A DNA stretch of 33,687 nt from an uncultured Pirellulaceae bacterium (lineage in GTDB: Bacteria; Planctomycetota; Planctomycetia; Pirellulales; Pirellulaceae): assembly GCA_938040995.1 (NCBI GenBank), contig CALHZT010000284.1, forward strand, positions 1 through 33,687, in the 5' to 3' direction. Below the pieces are notes generated by a model, which ran no database searches, was not told the origin of the DNA, and saw nothing but the letters and a program-made list of their open reading frames with translations. A program made the position numbers and the translations under genes. This document shows positions 8,905 through 17,545 of this stretch, in pieces; the stretch's first letter is position 1; each line of letters starts with the position of its first letter.

Positions 8905-10404
8905 CTACGAAGCGACGGCAGCTTTTTGCAATGCGACTTCCTTGACAGCGAAATCGCCTCGCCCCGCCGTCTTTAGGTGCTGGTTCGCGAGATCCGCATC
9001 ATCGCCGACAAAGGTTTCAGTGGTCGCATCGAAGTTCAACACGGGGCCGGCCTGCAATCGCACCGCCTTTCCCGATTCGTGCAACGTTGCCACCTGGTTC
9101 AGTTCACCGCACAATGCATCGACCTCAGCCGCCGAAATACCGTCCAGCTTCATCGGCTCGATGATCGACTGCCACGACGCACCGTCTGCCCGAGGCGATT
9201 CATCGGCAACGCGGTAAGAGTAATTCGCAAGATTGCACCACGCCGTCGAATGATGCCCTACCTCGACAGGTGCGTTCAGTGCGTTTTGCGAGTCGCTGCG
9301 AATGGCGTCGAGGAAATTCTGTTGATGCAGGCCCATGCCATCGACATCAGGAATATCCTTGATCACTTCACCCTTTTTGTCGCGAAGCTTGAAGTAACCT
9401 CGTTGCGCTTCAAGCTGTCCACCTTCGCAATAGACGACGTACCCACTTTTCGGTCCGGGGCACTTCGGCGGTCGTTTGCCGCTCAGCTCATTGGGCAGAT
9501 TCGTCAGCGTAATCACCACAGGAATCTCACCCGTATCGAGCACGGCGAAATGTGTATTCGGCGTGTTGCCGGCATCGTTCCAGCCGAATCGGCCGCCTGC
9601 GGCGACGACTCGTTTTGGAAACGCAATACGATCCTGGAATACGTTGTTGCGAACATCGTCCAGAATGTGCACACCCCAATTCCCCATCTCGCCGGCACCC
9701 GTGTTCCAGTCCCAGTGCCAATCGTAGTGAAGTTTTTTACGGTAGATCGGCTGGTCAGCGGCGGGGCCAAGCCACAGGTCATAGTCAACAGTCTTCGGAG
9801 GCGTAAGCGGCTGATCTCGTTTGCCAATGGATGCACGAACGCCAAAACGATTGACGCGTACCCAGAGCGGTGCCCCCAGCGTCTGCTCTTCGTGAAGCAG
9901 TCGTTTAATCTCGGTTTGCATCGGTGCAGAACGCTGTTGCGTTCCGATCGCGCAGATCTTCTTGTGACTGGCCGCCGCTTTGACGACTTGCTGCCCTTCC
10001 CAGTGCGCATTGCAGAGTGGCTTTTCAACGTAAACGTGCTTCCCTGCATCGAGCGCCCATTGTGCGGCAAGGCAGTGCCAGTGGTTACAGGCCGCAATTA
10101 CAACCGCATCAATATCTGGCGAATCGAGCATTTTACGAAGATCGCTATATTTCTTCGCATCGGGATACTTCGCGCCTGTCTTTTCCTGCAAGGCGGTGTC
10201 AGGATCACAGAGTCCAGCCACGGCGAGTCCCGGCAGCGGGCTGAATGCCCTCAGCAAGGTGTTGCCGCGTCCACCAAGCCCAATGACACCAATATTGATT
10301 TGATCGTTGGCACTCTTATTGGCGCTAGCGCAACTTGAAAGGGCAAGGAGACTCCCGGCGGCGGCAGATTGCTGCAAGAAGCGACGACGACTGATGACTG
10401 ACAT
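8905..10404 (-). CDS. Tat-exported Gfo/Idh/MocA family oxidoreductase
   Basis: 499 residues. The N-terminus carries a twin-arginine signal, SRRRFLQQ, followed by AAAGSLLALSSCAS; the Cys also fits a lipobox, so this may be a Tat-exported lipoprotein. The Rossmann domain starts with INIGVIGLGGRGNTL (GxGxxG type), and the EKPLCNAHWEG segment carries the usual catalytic Lys of the family. The C-terminal Gfo/Idh alpha/beta domain includes the YDLWLGPA and WGVHILDD segments typical of planctomycete paralogues. These enzymes oxidise or reduce sugars or inositols with tightly bound NAD(P); the substrate cannot be read from sequence. It is transcribed away from the GlmU-like gene. Start chosen for the Tat motif. 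Confidence 0.88.
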   Translation of the reverse strand: MSVISRRRFLQQSAAAGSLLALSSCASANKSANDQINIGVIGLGGRGNTLLRAFSPLPGLAVAGLCDPDTALQEKTGAKYPDAKKYSDLRKMLDSPDIDAVVIAACNHWHCLAAQWALDAGKHVYVEKPLCNAHWEGQQVVKAAASHKKICAIGTQQRSAPMQTEIKRLLHEEQTLGAPLWVRVNRFGVRASIGKRDQPLTPPKTVDYDLWLGPAADQPIYRKKLHYDWHWDWNTGAGEMGNWGVHILDDVRNNVFQDRIAFPKRVVAAGGRFGWNDAGNTPNTHFAVLDTGEIPVVITLTNLPNELSGKRPPKCPGPKSGYVVYCEGGQLEAQRGYFKLRDKKGEVIKDIPDVDGMGLHQQNFLDAIRSDSQNALNAPVEVGHHSTAWCNLANYSYRVADESPRADGASWQSIIEPMKLDGISAAEVDALCGELNQVATLHESGKAVRLQAGPVLNFDATTETFVGDDADLANQHLKTAGRGDFAVKEVALQKAAVAS

Positions 10405-10734
10405 TTAAAATCCTCACACATGAAGAAAACGTGTAATCCACCATCTTATTGTATTTCAATTGCAATGTCATTTTCACCCGCCAGGACCGAATCTTTCAAG
10501 GGCTGACGTCCAGTGCCTGCTTCCTTGTGTACGATCTTCCCGACGCGGTCGCATAATTTGGCTGAAAAAAACTGCGCCATCCCCATTGCCGGTAGGCAAA
10601 TACCAAGTGTCGAAATGGAGATGGGGCGAAATGGCAATAGGTCGAAATGGCGACGATCGCTAACATGGTGCTCATCATCGCTAAACTTTTTACCGCTCGC
10701 GTACTTGTCGATTTTTGGGCACCGGACACGAACA
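10405..10734. other. Divergent intergenic region with tandem repeat
   Basis: 330 bases between the leftward oxidoreductase start and the rightward GlmU-like start. The upstream extension of the rightward frame reads through this region, including the 16-bp repeat, but has no domain-like sequence, so I treat it as noncoding. Both promoters should lie here; none is obvious. Confidence 0.55.
10611..10658. repeat. Three 16-bp tandem units (CGAAATGG core)
   Basis: CGAAATGG occurs at 10611, 10627 and 10643, exactly 16 bp apart. The rest of each unit is partly conserved between units 1 and 2. It ends 76 bp before the GlmU-like start. It could be repeated regulator sites or a slippage product. Confidence 0.7.
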
Positions 10735-12033
10735 ATGGACCTGCTACTTTTTGAAGACTCACGCGTTGAGCAACTTGCGCCCATCACGATGACTCGACCG
10801 GCTTACGCGATCACTTGCGGTGGCTGCACACTTCTTGATCTTTCGTCGAAGTGGAACCAGGCTTCACAAACGACGCATGTTGTCATCAGGGACTTTCTTG
10901 CCCCACTCGAGTCGGCTCGGCGCGACAACGTTTGCGTGAATCAGTTACCCAACGGCCCGACGCTCGCGATCAACGCAAGGCTGACAAGTTCACCGGCGAT
11001 ACTTGGCCGGCTGGACACGCTTGCAAAATCGGAGCAAAGCTCGGCGATCGTGCGAGACGGTGTTGTTTTGGCGAAGTGGTTCCCGAACGGCATCCCGGGC
11101 GATTCAAGTAGCGACACGACTTATGACGAGTTGCTTCAATCTGTCGTTGGGGGCAAAGCGGATCACGAAGAAGAGTGCTCAGCCGGTGAATTGGTGACGC
11201 TCGAGTTTCCACATGATATTGCCCGACTGCAACTGGATTACATGACAGACAACCTTGCATTCCTGGTCAAACATGGCGGACACCGGGAAGTCGCCGATGG
11301 TGTCTTTGCGGCGGAAGGCGTGACGATTGCCGACAACGTCGTCACCGACACGCGAGACGGACCGATCGTTCTCGACGAAGGCGCCGCGGTGGGGCCTTTC
11401 GCATTTCTACGAGGGCCGATTGTGGTCGGTACCGGTTCGCGAATCAATGAGCATTCCTCGATCAAGGATGGCGTTTGCATTGGTCATACCGTGAAGGTTG
11501 GCGGGGAACTGGTACGCTCAACGATCGAACCGTACTCGAACAAGGCGCATGCCGGATTTTTGGGGTTTAGCTATCTCGGCGGGTGGGTCAACCTTGGCGC
11601 GGGCACATCGAATAGCAACTTGAAGAATACTTATGGGACCATTCGCGTGACGCGCAATGGACAGAAGATCGATACCGGGATGCAGTTTCTCGGATGTGTG
11701 ATTGGCGATCACACAAAATCGGCAATCAATTCGAGCATTTTCACCGGGCTGACGATCGGAGTTGCGAGCATGCTCTACGGCACCGTTGCGGCCAACGTAC
11801 CATCGTTCGTCAACTACGCTCACTCGTTCGGATCCGTCACGGGGGTGTCGCTCGAGTCGATGGTGACGACTCAGGGGCGAGTTTATGCCCGACGCGGCCT
11901 TGAACAGTTGGAGTGTGATACCGGGATGCTCCGCCATGTTTTCGAGGCGACGCAGCACGAACGAGCCGGTTTGGAAATCGCACCACCCCGCTTCCAGGCC
12001 GGGCGAAAAGCTTCCCGGCGGCAAACCCGATAA
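10735..12033 (+). CDS. GlmU-like sugar nucleotidyltransferase with left-handed beta-helix
   Basis: 432 residues from the ATG at 10735, where the conserved opening MDLLLFEDSRVEQLAPITMTRP begins. In-frame codons upstream cross a tandem repeat and look noncoding. The N-terminal half fits the divergent putative sugar nucleotidyltransferase domain found in bacterial GlmU-like proteins (NTP_transf_4). The C-terminal half (about 190-400) is a hexapeptide-repeat acyltransferase-type helix: GVTIADNVV, GPIVVGTGSRI, VGGELVRSTI, VNLGAGTSNSNLKNTYG. The last segment resembles the GlmU acetyl-CoA region. The probable role is formation of a nucleotide sugar or amino-sugar precursor for envelope glycans; the exact reaction is not determinable. 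metF follows 118 bp downstream on the same strand. Confidence 0.85.
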   Translation: MDLLLFEDSRVEQLAPITMTRPAYAITCGGCTLLDLSSKWNQASQTTHVVIRDFLAPLESARRDNVCVNQLPNGPTLAINARLTSSPAILGRLDTLAKSEQSSAIVRDGVVLAKWFPNGIPGDSSSDTTYDELLQSVVGGKADHEEECSAGELVTLEFPHDIARLQLDYMTDNLAFLVKHGGHREVADGVFAAEGVTIADNVVTDTRDGPIVLDEGAAVGPFAFLRGPIVVGTGSRINEHSSIKDGVCIGHTVKVGGELVRSTIEPYSNKAHAGFLGFSYLGGWVNLGAGTSNSNLKNTYGTIRVTRNGQKIDTGMQFLGCVIGDHTKSAINSSIFTGLTIGVASMLYGTVAANVPSFVNYAHSFGSVTGVSLESMVTTQGRVYARRGLEQLECDTGMLRHVFEATQHERAGLEIAPPRFQAGRKASRRQTR

Positions 12034-12038
12034 ATGGT

Positions 12039-12044
12039 TATAAT
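12039..12044 (+). promoter_or_regulatory. Possible -10 box (TATAAT) upstream of metF
   Basis: A perfect TATAAT in a TGGTTATAATG context lies 6 bp past the GlmU-like stop codon and about 108 bp before metF. No good -35 hexamer sits 16-18 bp upstream, so confidence is low. Confidence 0.3.
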
Positions 12045-12151
12045 GTGGACAGGGATTCGGTTCTCTCCATATACCTGCGACGTGTTTGCACATCACAGTG
12101 CGACCTGCGCGGCCCATAACTTTCTATTACGACCAATTCAGTTCAGACAAA

Positions 12152-13021
12152 ATGCAACTATCCAATACTTACGCGGCCAACGGCGCCACCATCTCCTTCG
12201 AGCTTTTTCCGCCAAAAACGGAAGCGGGCGAAAAGTCGCTAATGAAGCATGTTGCCAAGCTGAATGAGTTCAACCCGGCTTACTTTACGTGCACTTACGG
12301 CGCCGGCGGATCGACTCAGAGCAAAACACTGAACATCATTTCGCAAGTCAAGGAGACCCACGGCATACCGGTGGCTTCGCACCTGACCTGTGTTGGATCG
12401 ACCGTCGACGAGCTGCGGAGTTATCTGACAGAAGCGAAGGAACGCGGTGTCGATTACATCGTGGCGCTACGTGGCGATCCGCCACAGGGTGAGACAGAAT
12501 TCGTGGCCGCCGAGGGTGGGCTTCGATACGCGAACGAACTCGTCGAGTTGATTCGAAACGAGTTTTCCGATTTTGGAATCGCGGTCGCAGGTTACCCGGA
12601 AGTCCACCAGGAGGCTCCATCTGCGGATGTCGATCTTGAAAATCTCAAACGCAAAGTCGATTGTGGTTCGGACATCGTGATCACGCAGCTGTTTTACGAT
12701 AACGAAGATTTCTTCCGGTTCAGGGACCGGTGCGTTGCTGCCAACATTAACGTCCCGATCATTCCGGGACTGTTGCCCGTCACGAATCTCGGGCAGATCC
12801 AGCGGATCACCAGCTTGTGCGGCGCGAAACTTCCACAGGACTTTATTGATCGACTGGGCCAGAAAGACGATGCCGAGTGGCAGATGGAAACCGGAGTCGA
12901 ACAGGCAACCGAGCAGGTTCGCGGTTTGATTGAGGGCGGCGTCGATGGGCTTCACTTCTATGTTCTGAACAAGTCGCAAGCGACCAGCCGCGTGCTGGGC
13001 AACTTGATGACGACTTCGTAG
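12152..13021 (+). CDS. metF: 5,10-methylenetetrahydrofolate reductase
   Basis: 289 residues, the standard bacterial MetF length. It is a cytoplasmic FAD enzyme reducing 5,10-methylene-THF to 5-methyl-THF for methionine synthesis. Recognisable segments are ISFELFPPKTEAGE (the family's opening EFFPPK strand), FTCTYGAGGST, ASHLTCVG, YIVALRGDPPQG, VAGYPEVHQEA, a DIVITQLFYDNEDFFRF stretch, VPIIPGLLPV and a C-terminal GVDGLHFYVLNKSQAT. The start at 12152 gives the usual N-terminus; an upstream in-frame ATG at 12086 would add 22 residues without family support. The gene may share a transcript with the GlmU-like gene or use the TATAAT just upstream. No S-box or other methionine riboswitch was recognised in the 118-bp leader. 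Confidence 0.95.
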   Translation: MQLSNTYAANGATISFELFPPKTEAGEKSLMKHVAKLNEFNPAYFTCTYGAGGSTQSKTLNIISQVKETHGIPVASHLTCVGSTVDELRSYLTEAKERGVDYIVALRGDPPQGETEFVAAEGGLRYANELVELIRNEFSDFGIAVAGYPEVHQEAPSADVDLENLKRKVDCGSDIVITQLFYDNEDFFRFRDRCVAANINVPIIPGLLPVTNLGQIQRITSLCGAKLPQDFIDRLGQKDDAEWQMETGVEQATEQVRGLIEGGVDGLHFYVLNKSQATSRVLGNLMTTS

Positions 13022-13093
13022 CGAAGAGTCTCTCCACAGTCCCGATGAGCACTGCTAACCACCGCCGCCAACCGCCGGTGGGTTCAAACCAAC

Positions 13094-13122
13094 GCAAACG
13101 CCAGTCAATTCCTGGCGTTTGC
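13094..13122 (+). terminator. Hairpin downstream of metF
   Basis: GCAAACGCCAG (13094-13104) and CTGGCGTTTGC (13112-13122) form a perfect 11-bp stem with a 7-nt loop, 72 bp past the metF stop. The following sequence is only weakly T-rich. A smaller 6-bp inverted repeat (13059-13064 with 13076-13081) precedes it. The rest of the 290-bp gap to the next gene shows nothing notable. Confidence 0.55.
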
Positions 13123-13311
13123 ACTTCAATTCAGAGCCCACTACGCTTTCGAGCAATCATTCCGGCTTCGAAAATCCATACCCATCGGCGACTAACGCCG
13201 TGCCGCTCACAGTTGATCTATCATTCGATACCCAGAAACGCCGGAGCTCGCTTCTTGAACTGTTCACGCTAAAATCTCTGTACCATCCAGTCCAATGGCG
13301 GAGATCAAACC

Positions 13312-14706
13312 ATGAAGCGACGCGACTTTCTCAGGACTTCCGCCGCGATAGCGGCCCTTAGCTCTCTTTCACCCGTGGCGTATGCGAACCAGGTTCGTAA
13401 ACCGCGGCGAGTCGGCGTGATCGGCCCCGGTTGGTACGGCAAATGCGATTTACTACAGCTCATCAACGTCGAACCTGTCGAGGTTGTCACGCTTTGCGAC
13501 CCCGACAGCAACATGGTCAATGAAGCCGCTGATCTTGTCGCCAGTCGCCAAAAATCAGGCAATCGCCCAAAAGTGTTTGGCGACTATCGAGAAATGCTGG
13601 CGAACGAACAGCACGACATCATCCTCGTTGATTCGCCTGATCACTGGCACGCGCTGCAGATGATTGCGGCTGTTGAAGCGGGCGCCGATGTTTACTGCCA
13701 AAAACCGACTGGATGTGATGTCCGCGAAAGCAAAGCCATGCTCGACGCGGCACGCCGGACCAGTCGCATCGTACAGATTGGGACGCAGCGAAGAAGCACG
13801 CCGCACCTGATCGAGGCGAAGCAAAAAGTTGTTGATGCCGGGCTATTGGGTGAAGTCGCACATGCCGAAGTTTGCTGCTATTACCATATGCGACGCGGAT
13901 CCACGATCGAAGAATGCCCCGACAAGGATCCACCCGCACATCTCGATTGGGACATGTGGACCGGGCCGGCTCCGATGCGACCGTACAACGACATCGTGCA
14001 CCCGCGAGGGTGGCGAGCGTTCATGGAATACTGCAACGGCATTATGGGCGACATGTGCGTTCACATGCTCGACACGACGAGGTGGATGCTGGACCTTGGA
14101 TGGCCAAAAACAATCTCCAGCACCGGCGGGATTCTGGTCGGCAAAAATGCCCGAGCCAACATTACCGACACGCAAAACGCCACGTTCCATTTTGACAATA
14201 TGGACGTCATGTGGACGCATCGGGCCTGGGGAAATGCCGCGGACAAGGAATACCCGTGGTCCGCAACTATTTATGGCACGAAGGGCACACTAAAGTTGAG
14301 CGTGAACAAGTACGACTTTGTTCCGCGGGGTAGTGGCAAGAAACTTTCTGGCAAAGCCGCCATCGAAACGGACAAGTATCCGACCGACAAGCCGGACAAG
14401 GACAAATGGAATCTTGAATTGCATGTTGCGTCCGCAATCCGCGGTCACATGCAGGACTTTTTGAAGGCCGTTGACGAGCGAACCAGGCCGGTCGCCGATA
14501 TTGAGCAAGGGCACATTTCCAGCGCATCGTGCATTATGGCCAACCTCGCGATGGACCTGGGCCGAACGTTGCATTGGGATCCGGCGACTCATACGGTAAA
14601 GGGCGACGAGGAAGCGAACAGTCGTCTGAATCGCGACTACCGGGCGCCATGGCAGCACCCGGGGCTCGCAGCGGTCGCAAAGCAACCACTCAAAGCCGCC
14701 GGTTAG
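13312..14706 (+). CDS. Tat-exported Gfo/Idh/MocA family oxidoreductase
   Basis: 464 residues. The Tat signal is MKRRDFLRTSAAIAALSSLSPVAYA with a plausible AYA|N cleavage. The dinucleotide-binding domain has RRVGVIGPGWYGK, and DSPDHWHALQMI precedes YCQKPTGCDV. The usual family motif is EKP with a catalytic Lys; here it reads QKP, with the Lys kept. The C-terminal domain contains HLDWDMWTGPAPMRPY and MGDMCVHMLDTTRWML, as in planctomycete paralogues. It is a second exported member of the same superfamily, on the opposite strand to the one at 8905-10404 and separated from it by the GlmU-like gene and metF. It probably acts on a sugar or sugar derivative in the periplasm; the substrate is unknown. 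Confidence 0.9.
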   Translation: MKRRDFLRTSAAIAALSSLSPVAYANQVRKPRRVGVIGPGWYGKCDLLQLINVEPVEVVTLCDPDSNMVNEAADLVASRQKSGNRPKVFGDYREMLANEQHDIILVDSPDHWHALQMIAAVEAGADVYCQKPTGCDVRESKAMLDAARRTSRIVQIGTQRRSTPHLIEAKQKVVDAGLLGEVAHAEVCCYYHMRRGSTIEECPDKDPPAHLDWDMWTGPAPMRPYNDIVHPRGWRAFMEYCNGIMGDMCVHMLDTTRWMLDLGWPKTISSTGGILVGKNARANITDTQNATFHFDNMDVMWTHRAWGNAADKEYPWSATIYGTKGTLKLSVNKYDFVPRGSGKKLSGKAAIETDKYPTDKPDKDKWNLELHVASAIRGHMQDFLKAVDERTRPVADIEQGHISSASCIMANLAMDLGRTLHWDPATHTVKGDEEANSRLNRDYRAPWQHPGLAAVAKQPLKAAG

Positions 14707-14734
14707 TACAGCGGCCGCTTCATTGCAAACACGT

Positions 14735-14762
14735 CGTAGCAGAAGCTTCGTAGCAGAAGCTT
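14735..14762. repeat. Two perfect 14-bp tandem units
   Basis: CGTAGCAGAAGCTT occurs twice head to tail (14735-14748 and 14749-14762), in the 130-bp gap between two convergent genes. A looser series of GAGCGT words follows at 14793, 14805 and 14815. Confidence 0.75.
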
Positions 14763-14836
14763 TCGCGGCTCGCGCTGATGTGAGGGATTTTTGAGCGTAA
14801 GTTTGAGCGTTTTAGAGCGTAGGCCACGGGTGGCAG

Positions 14837-15043
14837 CTATCCCGCTGCCTTTACAAGGCTTACGAGCCAATAAGATGTGTCGTCTTTTGAGCCGGAACCG
14901 GCGGTTACGCTGCTGACGAGCCAGCCATCATTAAGCATTTGCGGGAGCACTTCGTTTTCTTCATTGTCGTGCTCAGCGTCACCGTTGAGCGCCCACGATT
15001 CACCGTTGTCAGAAACAAGAACGCAGCAGAATTTTTGACTCAT
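14837..15043 (-). CDS. Small protein of unknown function (68 aa)
   Basis: 68 residues. The sequence has ordinary protein character: a short hydrophobic strand (KFCCVLVSDNG), an acidic middle (DAEHDNEENE), then VLPQMLNDGWLVSSVTAG and a final strand YWLVSLVKAAG. The alternating strand pattern and balanced composition suggest a small folded alpha/beta cytoplasmic domain. There is no signal peptide, transmembrane segment or known motif. It is convergent with the oxidoreductase gene and lies downstream of, and on the same strand as, the sigma factor gene, beyond that gene's terminator; it probably has its own promoter. I do not recognise a function. Confidence 0.65.
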   Translation of the reverse strand: MSQKFCCVLVSDNGESWALNGDAEHDNEENEVLPQMLNDGWLVSSVTAGSGSKDDTSYWLVSLVKAAG

Positions 15044-15165
15044 TGGTTTGATCCGGCAGCAGAGTTTCGAATGATGGCGGTTATTGTATCGCCTTGAGAG
15101 CGTGGCGAGAATGCAGGTGCCAATTCAAGTCGATGTACATTGCCCACGACAGGAAAGAGCTACGC

Positions 15166-15192
15166 AAAGGGACTCGTTGCCTCATCCACTAC
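15166..15192 (+). repeat. Copy of a dispersed 27-bp intergenic element
   Basis: It differs from 19840-19866 at only two positions. It contains short complementary ends (GGAC/GTCC type) and lies just beyond the sigma factor terminator. Confidence 0.7.
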
Positions 15193-15206
15193 GGAGTGAT
15201 CGATGC

Positions 15207-15243
15207 AAAAAAGAGAGCCGAATATCAGAAAGATATTCGGCTC
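15207..15243 (-). terminator. Intrinsic terminator of the sigma factor gene
   Basis: GAGCCGAATATC (15215-15226) pairs perfectly over 12 bp with 15232-15243 around a 5-nt loop. On the minus strand the stem is followed by a U-rich run (A-tract at 15207-15212 on the plus strand). It sits 38 bp past the sigma factor stop. Confidence 0.88.
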
Positions 15244-15281
15244 CCTTGTGTGAATTGAATTCGCAGTTTCGCGACCGGTGA

Positions 15282-16892
15282 TCAGCTAGTTTTCGCGTTG
15301 CCGAGGAACGGGTACGGATCGGGAAGATCAAGAAATCCGGCGAGGTTCCGGGAACGGTAGGGCTCCTGCAGCTTACGCACGGCTTTGGATTCAATCTGTC
15401 GAACCCGCTCTCGCGTTACCGAGAAAATCTTGCCGACTTCTTCGAGTGTGTACGAATATCCGTCGGCCAAACCAAATCGCAGTCGCAAAATCTCGCGTTC
15501 GCGATGGTTCAGGACCTGCATGACTTCGTTGATGCGAACCTTGAGGGCTTCCTGATTGTGATCGTAGAGCGGGTCGATATCGCGATGATCTTCAAGGAAC
15601 TCGCCGAAGTAACTGTCGTCGTGATCACCAACGGGTTGATCGAGCGAAAGCGGTTGACGCGACATCCGCATAATACAACGGGCGTCGTCGACCGATAGCT
15701 TGGTCCGCTCGGCAAGTTCGTCGGCTGAAGGCTCTCGCCCAAGCTCCTGGACGAGATCCCGCATCGCGGCTCGAACCTTCCCCATCGTGTCGATCATGTG
15801 AACAGGAACACGAATGGTTCGGCTCTGGTCAGCGATTGCTCGCGTGATCGCCTGACGAATCCACCATGTCGCATAAGTGGAAAACTTGTAGCCACGTTGG
15901 TGTTCGAATTTATCGACCGCTCGCATCAAGCCTGTGTTGCCTTCCTGAATCAGGTCGAGAAAGCTCAAGCCACGATTGCGGTACTTCTTCGCGATCGAAA
16001 CAACCAGTCGCAGGTTTCCAGCCGAAAGATATCGTTTGGCTTCGTCATACTTCTGGCGGAACACTTCCGTCCGATTGACTCGAAAGCGGAGCGTCGATGG
16101 ACTTTCCAGCGAGATTCGCATGAGGTAGGTCAGCTCTTCCCGCAACTTTTCGATATCCCGACCGCCCGCCATTTCGCCGCCGCCCATGGCAATTTGACTT
16201 TTCAGTTCGTCCATGCGTTTTGAGATCTTGACCAGTTGTTCCATCAACGGATACAGCTTCTGCGTTCGCAGGTCCATTTCTTCGACCAGCCGAACTGCGC
16301 GATGTCGACGCCGAATCAGTCGCTTCCACGCGATTCGTCGTTCCTTCATCGGTGTGGATTTGGAAATCGCTACGACAAAGTCACCATGATTTTCCGCAAG
16401 CAACCGTCGCAACGTCACAAGATTCGGCACCAGCCGTTTCATGATCCGCTTTTTCTCTTCCGTGTTCGTCACAGAGACTTCGATGGTACGATCCAGCCGC
16501 AATTCGCCATCGCGTACTTTTTCCAGCGCGACAACGGCGCCTTGAAGCACAAAGTCCGAAGCTACCAGGCTAATCCGGAAGTGGCGACGCCAGTGATCGA
16601 TATTTTTGGCGGCTTGAACTTCTTCATCGCGTGTGAGCATTGAGATTGCTCCCATCTGCATCAGGTACATACGAACCGGATCATCGGTCGCAGTCGTTCC
16701 CTTCACCGACTTGTCGGCGTGCTTATCCTCGGTAGCGGGTGTCTTTTTGGTGGCCGCCTTGTCGTCTTTGAAAGAGACGACTTTGGTTTTCGGCGATTTC
16801 GCCATCCCGTTGGATAGAGGCTTGGCAGCTGACTTTGCAGTACCATTAACGTTGCCGTTCTGTTTTCTTTTTGCCACAAGAGCCTCCATCAA
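15282..16892 (-). CDS. rpoD: RNA polymerase sigma factor, RpoD/SigA type
   Basis: 536 residues. It directs RNA polymerase to -35/-10 promoters. Region 1.2 appears as [22 protein letters not shown] (about 70-91). A long, poorly conserved stretch (about 100-285) follows. Region 2 (about 291-365) contains [34 protein letters not shown] and [19 protein letters not shown]. Region 3 (about 370-435) includes [12 protein letters not shown], and region 4 (about 455-515) has the [18 protein letters not shown] helix-turn-helix. The complete region set marks a primary or near-primary sigma factor rather than an ECF type. Region 1.1 is replaced by a basic, Lys-rich N-terminus. Planctomycetes can carry several such paralogues, so whether this is the housekeeping one is not decided. 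A second ATG lies one codon downstream. Confidence 0.93.
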   Translation of the reverse strand: MMEALVAKRKQNGNVNGTAKSAAKPLSNGMAKSPKTKVVSFKDDKAATKKTPATEDKHADKSVKGTTATDDPVRMYLMQMGAISMLTRDEEVQAAKNIDHWRRHFRISLVASDFVLQGAVVALEKVRDGELRLDRTIEVSVTNTEEKKRIMKRLVPNLVTLRRLLAENHGDFVVAISKSTPMKERRIAWKRLIRRRHRAVRLVEEMDLRTQKLYPLMEQLVKISKRMDELKSQIAMGGGEMAGGRDIEKLREELTYLMRISLESPSTLRFRVNRTEVFRQKYDEAKRYLSAGNLRLVVSIAKKYRNRGLSFLDLIQEGNTGLMRAVDKFEHQRGYKFSTYATWWIRQAITRAIADQSRTIRVPVHMIDTMGKVRAAMRDLVQELGREPSADELAERTKLSVDDARCIMRMSRQPLSLDQPVGDHDDSYFGEFLEDHRDIDPLYDHNQEALKVRINEVMQVLNHREREILRLRFGLADGYSYTLEEVGKIFSVTRERVRQIESKAVRKLQEPYRSRNLAGFLDLPDPYPFLGNAKTS

Positions 16893-17068
16893 TGTCCGGC
16901 TGGACCGTTTTTACAGGTTGCCGGACCGCGTTCACGTTTGGGGAACAAGTCGATGACAGAAGTCGCACTACTGGTGCCAATACGAAGAAAAACCGCAGGA
17001 ATTGACTGCCCGAAGCACCGCGATTGCCATAATGCTGCGGATAGCAGTCGTTGGTGGGGATTTCCGAA

Positions 17069-17164
17069 ATGCACCAGACCGCAGTCGAAGAGCGTGGTGA
17101 TTTGGAACGCGTTGTTTTATTTCCACATCACGGTGTGGGGATTGTAAATAGCGCCGATCCGTGA
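17069..17164 (+). pseudogene. Possible fragment or microprotein with CarD-like start (31 aa)
   Basis: ATG at 17069 to TGA at 17162-17164. The short product ends RVVLFPHHGVGIVNSADP. This resembles the opening strand of the CarD/CdnL RNA polymerase-binding domain, where a VVYPxHGVGxI pattern is usual. Nothing after the stop, in any frame, continues the domain. It may be a decayed remnant, a genuine microprotein, or chance. Very low confidence. Confidence 0.2.
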
Positions 17165-17335
17165 GAGATGGCGTTCTTCAGGGCGAAAGTCGCCGGAATG
17201 GCGGAGTTCTTGAGAAGTGACAAAGCCTCCCCGTCGCTTCGGCTTCGCCTCTCCCAGAATTCGCTCGTAGAACCACGCTCTATGGATCAAATAGAAAACT
17301 GCAAAGATCAGTGCGCTAGGCCCCCACGTTTACTG

Positions 17336-17416
17336 AACCGGACGCTAACGCGTGGCGGCTGATTGGCGTTAAAAATCGTCGTATTCCCATCAGCCGCCAC
17401 GCGTTAGCGTCCGGTT
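17336..17416. repeat. 28-bp perfect inverted repeat element (81 bp total)
   Basis: The left arm 17336-17363 is the exact reverse complement of the right arm 17389-17416, around a 25-nt AT-richer loop. Arms begin AACCGGACGCTAACGCG. The element is noncoding, 130 bp past the rtcB stop. The perfect arms suggest a recent or selected mobile REP/MITE-like element rather than a terminator. Confidence 0.85.
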
Positions 17417-17545
17417 TTGTAGTGGTGCCGGTTCGGAATTGTTCGTGCGGTGAACGGGGCCGTGGTGGCTATTCGCAACCGTGGGCTCGCTCACAATTGT
17501 TCCACAGAGCCTCGCGAAAGGGAGGGTTATGTACGCGCACCGACA

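Larger units (their letters stand above)
16893..17545. other. Long intergenic region with inverted-repeat element
   Basis: 653 bases between the start of the sigma factor gene and the stop of rtcB. The sigma factor promoter must lie at its left. It also contains a 31-codon micro-frame with CarD-like words (17069-17164) and a large perfect inverted repeat (17336-17416). No other gene is credible. Confidence 0.6.

Noticed and set aside
8977-10338. Long open frame on the plus strand antisense to the oxidoreductase gene
   Set aside because: Composition is Arg/Ile/His-heavy with no domain, and the opposite strand encodes a full, motif-bearing Gfo/Idh protein. It is a codon-usage shadow.
10513-10734. 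N-terminal extension of the GlmU-like protein to 10513
   Set aside because: The extension translates a 16-bp tandem repeat and has no family similarity; the conserved start is MDLLLFED at 10735.
12045-12151. Methionine-responsive riboswitch before metF
   Set aside because: No SAM-type core helices or conserved loop words could be found in the 118-bp leader.
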